Source: Capitulum mitella
Lineage: Eukaryota > Arthropoda > Thecostraca > Pollicipedomorpha > Pollicipedidae
Assembly: GCA_030062745.1 (NCBI GenBank)
Contig: CP099842.1
Span: 27,024,307 to 27,088,306, forward strand
Reading direction: 5' to 3'
Length of the DNA: 64,000 bases
The position numbers were made by a program, and so were the translations under genes. Below are positions 13,601 to 22,959 of the stretch, piece after piece; position 1 is the stretch's first letter; the number at the start of each line of letters is the position of its first letter. The notes under the pieces were generated by a model that saw only the letters and a program-made list of their open reading frames with translations, ran no database searches and was not told where the DNA came from.

Positions 13601-16600
13601 AGCTCGGGCACTACCCACTAGAACCGAGACCTTGCAAAGCAGGAGCTTGACGCGAGGCTCCGAACAGTGGACAGTAGTTTAAAAAGGACGATTGGTTAAG
13701 CAGAAACATAGTCTCTAATCCCATAAACAGGGTTTACAAACAAAAAATATACATATAAAAGCGCTTTATCTTTAAGCCAAACTCAGGAGTGATAAACCAC
13801 TGAGGTAAAAAAATTCAAAATACTAAAGCACACGTCAGTCAGGAAAGAACCTCGGAACTAGACACCAACATGACTATGGAAAAAAGACATGTTTGTAACT
13901 GTGTATTGTAACTGAACTTGTTAGTGATGGGCCAAAATATACGTCAGGCCCTAGATTGCGTAGAATGGCACTAATACAAATCTGTGTTGTTCTGACCTTG
14001 TTCGCCTGTGTGATCGACAAATGCAGTTCATCCATTTAACTGTGGAGGGTCCGAATAGATAAAGAACCCTGGGTTGCGTCGATTTGCATTGGCGTAAATA
14101 ACGTATTTATATTTTCCTGTTCCTGTTGGTGCCTGCAGTTCTGAGATTATTTTACTGACGCGTGTTTTAGCATTCTGAATTCTGTAGCTTAATTTTTATA
14201 ATTCCTGAAGATGGCCTACGGCTGGAACGTTGAACCCAGGGTAATATAAACATATTTAGTGTGTAAATCTAAGTTCCTCCCAGCATAACAAAGGCAGTCC
14301 ATTTCCCTGACCATCTCTTGTTCGCTACATGATCCGGCATGGAGTGAACTGGCCAGTCAAGGAGTCAAGTAAAAACAAGTAGAACCTGCAGCAAGGCTGA
14401 TTTAGCCTCAGGTTTCGGGTCCATGTAATCAGCTGCTAATGAAACCAAGCCCGGAGTCCTATGATATTGTTTTCAAGGTCCGTAACATCGTCATCATCAT
14501 TATCATAACAGCATCTTAAATTTACAGCACGTACCGAGGGTGCCAAAAGAGTGATATGGATATTTTCATCTGCATTCCGATCTGTCCAATGCGGCAACCA
14601 TGGACTTCAAGTCATCGCACCAATTTAACATCTAGGGAATACGGACTAGACTGTGTCGCACCGTCACCACAACCGCATCCGCTCGCCGTCGGCAAGCCGT
14701 AAAATCCGGAGCCCACACGATGGCCTCTTGAACCCTCGCTGACAAGTTTCCTCCCGGGTGACCGGCCTCAGGCCAGCCACCCCGGCGGCGACACGGCGGG
14801 CAGCGCGCGGCGAGCCCGGGCGTCGCGTCGACTCATCGCACCTGACGCCCCAGCCGCATGCGACCGAGCGCGATTAGATAGCGGACGCCGGGGATAAGTG
14901 TGCGATCACGGGACTGCTTCGGACGTCAGCCGGCTTAGGGCGGAGATACGGGTTGGGCCCGCACCGCCCCGGCACCGAGCACCGGCCCCGGCCGGCGTCT
15001 GGGGCCGACCCCGCCGACCCTGTGCCGGCCACCGCGACCGCCAGCCGACGTGGGTTCAACCGCTCCAGGGTTCAGTCGCCGCCGACGACGGTCTTCGCGG
15101 GAGCATGGTGACTGGCGGGATTGTAACTAGATGATGTGCTTACATGGCAAGCCGGCAAACCCAACACCGGTGTACGAAGACCAGACCATACGGGACGCCA
15201 ATCAGAAGTGAGAGCGTGCTGCAGCTTCCGTTTCAATAACCTGCCTAAGCTTCTTCAGATTGGAATAACCTTTCTGAAGTGCAGACACTCCCAGGCTTAA
15301 TGTCTGCGCATGGGATTCCCGTGTCCAACCTGATAACAACTTGCCTCAAATCGACACATGCCCTCTGACACCACGTTGTCGCTACTGAAGTTGGACAATA
15401 CTCGTAGAAGACGGTTCCCCTGGTTCCTGACTATGGAGGTCACTTGCGGAAATGAAAATGGTTTTAGCTAACTCGGAACATGAACGGCGAATATTCGTGC
15501 AGACAGAGAAGTCATGCGGTTGTGTTGGCCACTGACCTGCGACAATCGGCAAGCTACGTTTACCATACTGGCTGGTTGGCATGGCTCCCCCATACATTTC
15601 AAATCACTTCTACAAGTACGCGGGCGCTGACTTACAATCTAATCCTTGCAGCCAATGACATCACCTAGGCTCCATCCGAAGCTCTCACGTAAAACACATA
15701 CGTTCAAGCACAATACAACGTAATACCAATATAGTCACTGACTGCAAAGTCTATTGGGACCCCAAAGACAGGCAGTGCGATCAGGATGAGCCGTCATTTT
15801 CATCGCCAGTACAATACCAATTGCCTTGAGTTCACCTCGACTTTTGTTCGCTCCGTCTCCCTTCGCGCCCAGCCAGTGCCAGATCGGAAGAAGGTGATCC
15901 CCTCCCCACAGATATGGCGGCTAGACTTCAGAACGGTGAATGTCTCGAAATTTAAGACCGGTCACGCATCGCTGCGGCTTCTTACAAGGGCAAATTCCAT
16001 GCGACAGTCTCTTCCTTTCGCGATATAGTTCATTCGCAAAAACATTTACTGTGACACTTTTATCCTGTATTTCGCATTAATATGCACCGATCTTAGCTAA
16101 CCATCCCCAGGAACAGTGCAGAAAAGTGTACCTATTACGTTTAACGTTCGGCACAGACTGGCAACGTTGAGCTACTCGAAACTATCTTTCTCGTAACCAC
16201 TGCAGCGAAAACGCACAAAAGAAGCGCAGATGACGCGGTTTGACAGGCGTCCTTCACGCAACGTCAAGGGCTTATGATCTGCTGAAAAAGTACCGTGCGA
16301 TACCATTACCCTCAACAGATTTTCCCAAGAAATAACCGCCATTTTGTGAAAACCCAACGGCATGACTCAGACTGTTATGAGGTATTCCCAAAACGGACAG
16401 GGGACGCACAACCCGAATGAACACTTCTAGTTCGGAAGCGCCTTCGATGTAGCATAGTCCAAGCATTTCTGCTATTTCCGTGCTCAAACCAACAATTCAC
16501 ATAATATAACTGACAAAACCACGCAGTCAGACGCAGTTATAGAGTTTCCGTCTCCCGTATTCTGAAGTAACTGCATTTGGAACTTTTCCATACATCTTCA

Positions 16601-18793
16601 ATTTGATTGCGAATAATATTCAGTGGCGAAATGAGATATTTGACGAATCAAATGTTTTCTTCAACTATGTTCATTCTATGCCAGGAAAATCAAAGCCGAA
16701 ATAACCATGTCTTTTCCGATTTCATTTCATTTTAACTATAGTTCTTTTGTTTCACGAATCTGGACTACTCGTTGAAGATCGCGAGTGTCCAGCAGGGTTG
16801 CACATCAGATTTTTGTTCTTGGTGTCGGGACATAATTTTTGTTTTGGAGTACAAGACTTAGCAAACAGTAATCCTTGTTTAAGTTGGCGTTCTTGATGTA
16901 ACTCAGTTACGACATCATATACCCGCTTCTTACTGAATGGAGGCAGTCACTTCCTTGCAGTCAGAACTTTGTCAACATGACTGCAATGTAGCTTTTTGAT
17001 ACAGGCACAAGATCAAACTTCTGGAGTATTACATGTTTTTGGAGCACGTATCTTCTGGAGTTCTTTAACACCAAAATAAAAACGGCACCTTTTCCACCTA
17101 GGCTAATAACCAACACGAATAATACCGAATCTTAACATCGCACGACCTATCTAAAAATTATTAATGCGCGGTTCGCACTGCAAAAACATGTTCCACATCA
17201 TAATAACGCAATCAGGACCTCCCAAATATTTCAGGCCCATTAGCCGTCTATCGGGGCTAGGCAGCGTCGAAAAACGATCACATCTTTATAACGAAAACAT
17301 GGAAACATTTTCACGGATTCAACTGGGCAATGTTCATCTAAAAAGGATTTCTCGAGGTTGTAAGCTTCGAACAGGAAATGATAGCCAACTTAAAACAACT
17401 GCCCACTCCACATCAAACAATTTTCCACTCCCACGCCATGACAAAAAATTATTGGTAGACAAAGACCAGTTTATATCTGCACGCCAAACCGGCAAAATTT
17501 GACGGTCAGGCGAAGATATGCATAATTTGGCATTTATTCCAATACCATGACAACAATTACCAACCAATGACAAAGACGTTATGATTTTTCACTAATGAAG
17601 TCAATATTCTATGATTTTTCCACAATCACGCCCTTGCTCAAACATACTTTTGAGACACCCGCACAGACTTTTGAGTCAGAAATGGTAGTTATTTCGGCAT
17701 TTCTTGAAACTAGAAAAGTACAAACGATACACAAACGCTATGACGAAAAATTTGCTTCCTATCATCTGCAGATATCAAGCAGGCCACAAAAACTTACGAA
17801 AAAGCGAGAACTTATGAAAACGATATACTCGCAGAAGATATTGGTTAACTTTAGCGCCGCACTAAATGAGGCTAACGTTTTCGCGAGTGATATTTTCCAC
17901 AACAGCATATTAACCGCAGCCAGCTTCGTGAGTATTTTATCGGTGTTCTTTCCCGTTCATATGCAAAGAACCACCACGACCGCCGACAAACAAAACCAGT
18001 CGCGGACGGGCAGGCCGCAAGCCCCAACACTTGGTTTCCAGCCGACCGTTCCTGGCCAAAGGAGCACCCACCTTCGACATTGTCTCCTCGTCAACGTCCG
18101 GCTCCGGCTCGGCCCAGTCGACGGCGATCGTCTGACCCCAAAGCTGGATCCGGCCTGGGATCAGCTTGCGGCGCGCCATGGCCGCCGCCTTGTGATTCTT
18201 GTACTCGACGAAGGCGAACCCGCGCGACTTGCTCTTGTCGGTCACCGAGCTGTACACGATCACGTCCACCACGCCCTCAGTCACTTTGGACATCTCCTCC
18301 AGGATTTCCTCGCGGACCTTGTTCTTGGGCAGGCCGCCGACGAAGAGTCGGCAGTTGTCGACCGACTTGACGACGCCGATGCAGCGGCCCTTGCGGATTT
18401 CGTAGTTGTTGAGCCGGCGCACGGCCAGGCTGGCTTCGGCCGGCGTGCTGAACATGACGAAGGCGTAGCCGCGGTTGGTCCCGCTGAAGTCCATCATGAG
18501 GCGCACCTCGTAGATGGTGCCGACCGTCTCGAAGACGGGCGCCAGCTCGTCTTCGAACAGGTCGCGTGGGATCTTGCCGACGAACACCTCGCTGCCCTTG
18601 ACCGGCGGCGGGCCGGTCCAATTGGGCGGCGGGCCGCCGTACTTGCGCTGTCCGTTCTCCTGGATGATGGTGTAACCGGTGCGCTCCATCAGCTTCAGCA
18701 GTGCCATGTCGTTCTTGGCGGCGGTGGCACGGCCCTCGGAGCGAGACGGCGGTGGCGGCGACGACGCATCGGAGTGCTTTTCGTCCGGCATGC
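4601..18793 (-). CDS. A1CF/RBM46/RBM47-family RNA-binding protein (complete, 9 coding exons, 587 aa)
   Basis: Coding exons on the minus strand: 18793-18072 (ATG at 18791), 11115-10941, 8780-8609, 8199-8064, 7603-7517, 6415-6302, 5830-5701, 5296-5144, 4677-4601. All junctions have GT-AG and compatible phases, and the coding total is 1764 nt. Domains: an N-terminal [19 protein letters not shown] block; RRM1 about 68-146 ([15 protein letters not shown]); RRM2 148-230 ([15 protein letters not shown], then AVDWAEPE); RRM3 241-315 ([14 protein letters not shown]); an RGRG-containing segment near 370-380; and a C-terminal DND1-type dsRNA-binding domain about 428-511. The length equals that of vertebrate A1CF/RBM47. 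Known family roles are mRNA editing cofactor, splicing and mRNA stability, in nucleus and cytoplasm. I cannot say which vertebrate paralogue it matches best. The CAG before the ATG-bearing exon implies at least one upstream non-coding exon, which I did not find. Confidence 0.93.
5144..5296 (-). CDS. RNA-binding gene coding exon 8: C-terminal linker
   Basis: 2 + 50 codons + 1, containing [20 protein letters not shown]. The acceptor at 5297 (CCGGCAG) was chosen over a second AG at about 5270 because only it keeps the phase. Donor GTGAGT. Confidence 0.75.
5701..5830 (-). CDS. RNA-binding gene coding exon 7: dsRBD second half
   Basis: Continues [10 protein letters not shown] and ends [21 protein letters not shown], the last helix of the dsRBD. 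Acceptor CTGCAG. Donor GTCAGT in phase 1. Confidence 0.88.
5925..6128. repeat. Pentanucleotide (TCAGC)n-rich tract in intron 6 of the RNA-binding gene
   Basis: Scattered AGCTCAGC/GGCTCAGC motifs culminate in four to five perfect CAGCT units at about 6108-6126. Confidence 0.7.
6302..6415 (-). CDS. RNA-binding gene coding exon 6: dsRBD first half
   Basis: 38 codons beginning [20 protein letters not shown] and ending QLFVYK. This is the helix 1/beta 1-2 part of the DND1-type dsRNA-binding fold. Acceptor CGACAG, donor GTCAGT. Confidence 0.92.
7517..7603 (-). CDS. RNA-binding gene coding exon 5: linker before dsRBD
   Basis: 29 codons in phase 0, with the conserved NP.TLKP element ([10 protein letters not shown]). 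Acceptor GTTTCAG, donor GTAGCT. Confidence 0.88.
8064..8199 (-). CDS. RNA-binding gene coding exon 4: Gly/Arg linker
   Basis: Encodes ISSPGQPIF then [16 protein letters not shown], corresponding to the AAGVRG..GRG linker of A1CF. Acceptor CATCAG, donor GTCAGT; 1 + 45 codons. Confidence 0.8.
8609..8780 (-). CDS. RNA-binding gene coding exon 3: end of RRM3
   Basis: Acceptor CCGCCAG. The split codon restores His, then [20 protein letters not shown], which closes RRM3 as in A1CF. A Pro-rich, Phe-rich tail follows. Donor GTAGGC is weaker than consensus but fits the phase. Confidence 0.85.
10422..10429. promoter_or_regulatory. CRE octamer TGACGTCA
   Basis: Perfect palindromic cAMP-response element in intron 2 of the RNA-binding gene; a second lies in intron 1 at 12978-12985. 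Sequence match only. Confidence 0.2.
10941..11115 (-). CDS. RNA-binding gene coding exon 2: RRM3, first part
   Basis: Starts [20 protein letters not shown] after CCGCAG and contains RNP1 RDFAFVHF. It ends in phase 1 at donor GTGAGT. Confidence 0.93.
11563..11613. repeat. Perfect 15-bp inverted repeat, 21-nt loop
   Basis: TTTTGTAAATCACAG at 11563-11577 and its exact reverse complement at 11599-11613. It could form a hairpin or be the termini of a tiny foldback element. Confidence 0.85.
12503..12545. promoter_or_regulatory. Two E-box/CLEAR-like GTCACGTGA sites
   Basis: A 15-bp direct repeat (CTACAGGTCACGTGA) occurs twice 26 bp apart. The second copy extends to the perfect palindrome GGTCACGTGACC. 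Such sites bind bHLH-zip factors in other animals; function here is inferred. Confidence 0.3.
14200..14240 (+). mobile_element. Penelope-like element tail with degenerate hammerhead-like motif
   Basis: CCTGAAGATGGCC, a short GCC/GGC stem and GGAACGTTGAA resemble the CTGANGA-stem II-GAAACG core found at the ends of Penelope-like retroelements. The GAAA of the core is changed (GGAAC), so a ribozyme would probably be inactive. Confidence 0.35.
16808..17083 (+). mobile_element. 280-bp inverted-repeat element, family R3, copy 1
   Basis: Begins TTTTTGTTCTTGGTGTC and ends with the imperfect inverse (ACACCAAAATAAAAA). It shares the middle (GTAAT..TGTTTAAGTTGGC, CTTGCAGTCAGAA, TTGTCAACATG) with copies at 32.9 and 44.3 kb. 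No ORF, so a non-autonomous element. Confidence 0.6.
18072..18793 (-). CDS. RNA-binding gene coding exon 1: start codon, RRM1 and RRM2
   Basis: The first in-frame ATG is at 18791; the open frame further upstream has only a GTG and sits behind a TTGCAG acceptor at 18794. The exon encodes 240 codons ending VDEETMSK, donor GTGGGT. The Pro/Ser-rich N-terminus ([11 protein letters not shown]) is less conserved than the RRMs. Confidence 0.93.
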
Positions 18794-19934
18794 CTGCAAC
18801 AGACGCGTCAGCCACGAGTCGGTTTGCCAGCCGGCCCAACACTCAATGGCGAGCTGGCAGCGGCACTGGTACCTGTCGCGCTCGCCGATATCGCTATCTT
18901 ATCGGCTTCCGCTGAGTGGCGGCCGCGGCCGCCCGCGTGCCTCCTATCCAACACTGGGGCTAGTGACATCACTCGCCAAATATATCATGACCCGTACTTC
19001 CGCGAATCGTGATAACACAACGGTCATGGGTGGCGTTTTCTTATCTGCAGCTTGCTGCGCATTGACAAAACACAATCCTCAACACGTAAACCCTTCAGAG
19101 ACCAACACACATATGCTTAACCCGTGAACATGCAATACGCACCTTCGCACTATTACATTTGTCCATATCAAACTACTACGATTGTTATACATCTCCCAGT
19201 CATCTTTACGAGGCACATGCGTTATCACCACGTAAATGGCGAATTCTTGACAAACGAAAAAATTATCAGAGACCCTCACCTGAGCTCCAGCACTTCAGAT
19301 AATCCTCATGAAAATACAGTTGTCGCCATTCCTCGTAAAGCGTGCTGACCTCCCCCATACTCTATTAGGCCGAATTCCAGATATCAAATCGAACCATATG
19401 GACCTACAAATTGCTTCTCTTAGGTTTAGCAGCACGCACTCACTAACCAACGCACAACGCGCACCCGCCAACTATATGATACCGCCACACGCAGAGCGCC
19501 ACTACCTCGACTGGCGGCAAATATTCAAGGTCGTTCATTCTACAGCAGAAATGTCTGGAGAGAATTTGGCGCGAAACAATGTCGCAGTACACACAAAGAG
19601 CCGCGCCACGGGTTGTTGACGGTAGGTTTTTCTTTGCGTCGGGATTCGCATAAAACGTTCCATTCAAAGAATTTTTTACTTTCTTCTGAACGTACTTAGC
19701 AGAATTGATATGCATAAATACGTTACATAAATATTGCTACGTTTTTAATGATATTGCTTGAGTTTGAAAATTGTTTCCACGTTCTCCATTTAAATATTCC
19801 AAAATGAAAGCATTAACCGACTGCATGGATTGCTCGAGAACATTCTGTGTTTCAGATCGTGAGTTACATCCAGCCTATCTGAAAGATGCCAGACATGTTG
19901 CCGCACATAACTAGCATTGCTTGTTATAAATTCC
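18794..19934. other. Upstream of the RNA-binding gene coding start
   Basis: Should contain the 5' leader and perhaps the promoter of that gene, but no TATA box, initiator or donor site could be picked with confidence. GC content falls sharply beyond about 18.95 kb. Confidence 0.3.
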
Positions 19935-20577
19935 CACAATGTCAGGGGCAAATCCAGGATTTCGCCATCGGGAAGCGAATGGTCTCAGCCCGGCCCCCCT
20001 CTCGGCCACCCCCGTATTTTTTTTTTTGTTCTTCAGATATGAATACACCTGACTCCGCGCGGGCCCAGCGGGAAATATTTTCCGTAATTTTGCGTTTCTT
20101 TTTTGCCATTGGAAGTAACCGGAGAAAATCAAGTGCGTCACCTTTGAGAACATCTTGTTTTTTTGTTTTGTTTGTTTTGTTGCTGAAGAAGAAAGACGAC
20201 AAAACGGCGTGGTTTTAGGCGGATGCGTCCCTCCATTTAAAATGTGGTGTCTGTATCTGGTCTCTACCCCCTTGCAGTTCCTGGGGACTTTTTCCAGCCT
20301 AGGTTAGGTTACCTTTTGCAGTTAAAGGGGCACTTTTCGTGAACTCGGGCCGTCTAGTGTGTAAGGGGGCCCTCTAGTGGTCGCTGGCTCTTTTTACAAT
20401 TTCACGTATCCCTCGAGACGTCTCAGGCGCTCCTTTACAGTTTCAGAGGCACCTCGCACAGTTTCAGGAACCCGTCTGGCAGTTTCAGGGTTCCGCCTTG
20501 TCGTCCCACGGATATTTTTGCCGTCTAAAGAGCCCGTCATGCATTAACAAGGACTCCTTTAAATCTGCCGTGACAGA
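19935..20577 (+). mobile_element. Dispersed repeat R1, copy 1
   Basis: Starts CAGGGGCAAATCCAGGATTTCG. Landmarks in order are CTTCAGATATGAA, GGGCCCAGCGGGAAATATTTT, TTAGGTTAGGTTACC and then a run of TTTCAG-type units. All recur in the same order at 31.69 kb. The CAGGG end resembles hAT-type termini; no transposase frame remains. Confidence 0.55.
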
Positions 20578-20779
20578 CAGGGACGTAGCCAAGGAGGGGG
20601 CCATGGGACTATGCTATTTCGCATGAATCCCTTGAAAGTCAAACATATTTTCCTTTGCTTTAGATATGAGATAAATTGCCTAAAATTGCTATCTTTTCTT
20701 GCAATTTCCGTCGTCTGTCTGTGGCATAGGACAAAATTTGGCATTTGGCCCCCCGAGGAAAATCTTGGCTACGTGCCTG
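20578..20779 (+). mobile_element. hAT-like MITE family R2, copy A
   Basis: Bounded by CAGGGACGTAGCC and GGCTACGTGCCTG, which are inverted copies of each other. Shares AATTGCCTAAAATTGCT and TCTTTTCTTG with copy C. A 6-bp GACAGA flanks both ends but is not a clean 8-bp duplication. Confidence 0.6.
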
Positions 20780-20860
20780 GACAGAGGCGACCAGGAGCGG
20801 ATCCAGCGACTCTGTTTTTTTTTGGGGGGGGGGCAAACCAGATTTTCCTGGGTCTGGATG

Positions 20861-21113
20861 CAGGCATGTAGTCAGGATTTTCCTCAAGGGAGTGCGTCAA
20901 ATGTCAAATAGTGTTACATACCACTGACATATGACGAAGTCTATAGGAAAACGTAACTGACCTCATATTTAACCCATATATAATGTTTGTTTTTGCAACA
21001 TATCTATGATCACTATTCCGTATTCCTGCGAAATCGCTATATATGTAGTGCAGACCGCTCGGCTTGGGGGGGGGGGGGCATGACACCCATGGCCCCCCTT
21101 GGTTACGTCCCTG
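20861..21113 (-). mobile_element. hAT-like MITE family R2, copy B
   Basis: Inverted copy. Read on the minus strand it starts CAGGGACGTAACCAAGGGGG, continues AAGCCGAGCGGTCTGCACTA and GCGATTTCGCAGGAATAC as in copy C, and ends ATGCCTG. The target-site duplication is not recognisable. Confidence 0.6.
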
Positions 21114-21254
21114 GACAGGGGACTTGGTTGGGGAGGCCGCGTGTAAGGGATCAGGAACAAGGGATTGGGACGGCAGACCAGGGACGCCAACAGAAAACTC
21201 AGACAGGAAAGGCAGACCGCGGTCCGGGCGCATATCATTTTTGAAAGATGACAT

Positions 21255-22532
21255 GCGTTAACACGCGCACTGGAAGGGGGTCTTTTTGTCTCCCCACCTG
21301 TTTTTCTTGAAAATTTCTAGAACGGATCGGAGCTGGCTGCTGCTACTTCGTGACATTTATGACAATTGAAAACTCCTCAATTGACGCAAGAAAGTCGGAA
21401 ATTGGCCGAAAATTTTTGAAGTTCCAAGCATTTGAAGTCAAGTGAACATAACGAAAATAATGGTCATCGCTGACAAATGGGAACTTTGTGAAACGACTAG
21501 CGTTTTACCTAAGAATACCGCTTGAACACAATCAGGCGACGTCATTCGGACATAAGTGATGGATGTACCAAGACAAAGCCAGGGTCAATAAGGGTCAAGG
21601 TCATAAAAGGTCAAGGTCAACCATCTTGTGACCTGATCCAGATTTGCCTTGCAACATGTCGGTTTGTATGAAATTATCATTCAGAGACCCTAATAAAAAC
21701 ACGTGTGCGCATACTAGTACGCTTACATATACCAGGGTCAGTGAAGGTCAAGTTCATCAAAGGTCAGGGTCAAATATCTTGTGGCCTGGTCCAGATTTGC
21801 TTTGGGACATGCCTATTTGTATGAAATATCCATTCAAAGACCCTAACAAAAACACATGTGGGCACATGGATACGCTTATAAATGCCAAGGTTAATACAGA
21901 TCAAGGTCAAGGGTAACTATTTTGCGACCTGGTCCAGATTTGTTTTGCAATATGTTGATTTGTATGAAATATGCATTCAAAGACCCTATTAAAAACACGT
22001 TTGGCAAACTGATACTCATATGTGTATACACATATACATATGCATACATACATATGGAAGCAATCAAATGTACCGATGTTGGCTACCTTTACTGAAAATA
22101 CGCCAGAAGATGCGTGTAGCGCCTTCATTTGCACTCAAGCTGTCCCGTGTTGCTCGAAATCTGATCTGCAAAAGATGAGAAATGACGACATAGGTCAATG
22201 ACCTGAAATGACCTCGGCCCGAAATCCTCAGTCAAGATGTCAAATGAATGGAAGTTGTCGTACTCCAAGTTTCAACGTTCAAACAAAGACCCTTTTCCCG
22301 TTCCGTTCGAAAAGTTGTACGGAATGGCCTGTATGGGCAGAGAAGATTTCCAAAGTTGACCTTTTCGACCCCATTTGACCTTGAAGATATTGACTTAAGG
22401 TCATGAAAATGGCACACAGTGTAAATCGTTATGGCCCTACTCTGTTCACAAAATTTGATGTCTCTAGCTCTTTCCGTTTCCGAGATCGGAGGGGATCCTT
22501 TCGGACCCCCTTTCCAGCGCGCGTTAGCGCGA
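21255..22532. mobile_element. 1.28-kb inverted-repeat DNA element with internal tandem repeats
   Basis: The left end (TTAACACGCGCACTGGAAGG then G-run) and the right end (C-run, then TTTCCAGCGCGCGTTAGCGC) are inverted relative to each other over about 25 bp. Between them lies a three-copy 143-153-bp tandem repeat. No transposase ORF. It sits between R2 copies B and C. Confidence 0.5.
21575..22020 (+). repeat. Three tandem copies of a 143-153-bp unit
   Basis: Each unit holds GACCTGRTCCAGATTTG, then TTTGTATGAAAT, CATTCA.AGACCCTA and AAAAACACRTKTG. Phased landmarks fall at 21628, 21781 and 21924. Units carry one or two TCAAGGTCA motifs. Confidence 0.85.
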
Positions 22533-22678
22533 AACCCCCTTCCATCTCGCGGGTTAAAGGAAGAAGTGAACTGTTTTGTCACACCTATTGAGCGGGGAAA
22601 CGGAAAAAAGCATCGCGAAGTGATATTGAAAGTGTTTGAATGAGCTTACTTTTCACCGTCGTGCCCCCTCACCTCCGC

Positions 22679-22951
22679 CAGGGACGTAGCCGGGGGGGGG
22701 GGCATGGGGGTCATGGCTCCTCCTTGAGCCAAGCGGTCTGCACTAGATACATGGCGATTTCGCGTGAATACGTAATAGTGATGTTATAAACGTTGCAAAA
22801 GCAAACATTCGATGTCTTCTGGTGTATTAAACATGGGATAAATTGCCTAAAATTGCTGTCTTTTCTTGTAAATTTCGCCATATGCCTGTGGCATATGACA
22901 AAATTTGACATTTGCCCACATCCCCTGAGGAAAATCCTGGTTACGTGCCTG
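22679..22951 (+). mobile_element. hAT-like MITE family R2, copy C with 8-bp target-site duplication
   Basis: Termini CAGGGACGTAGCC and GGTTACGTGCCTG are inverted repeats. The 8-mer ACCTCCGC lies directly before (22671-22678) and directly after (22952-22959) the element. CA..TG ends with an 8-bp duplication are the signature of the hAT superfamily. Length is 273 bp with no coding capacity. Confidence 0.8.
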
Positions 22952-22959
22952 ACCTCCGC

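Larger units (their letters stand above)
11116..18071. other. Intron 1 of the RNA-binding gene (about 7 kb)
   Basis: No additional exon was found. It contains a perfect 15-bp-stem inverted repeat (11563-11613), paired GTCACGTGA motifs (12503-12545), a CRE octamer TGACGTCA (12978-12985), a Penelope-like tail motif (about 14204-14235) and a 280-bp dispersed repeat (16808-17083). The stretch from about 13.6 to 14.8 kb and 15.2 to 17.9 kb is AT-rich and otherwise featureless to me. Confidence 0.6.

Noticed and set aside
17595-19127. 510-codon plus-strand ORF
   Set aside because: More than half lies antisense to the RRM1-RRM2 exon; the left part is intron sequence without homology.
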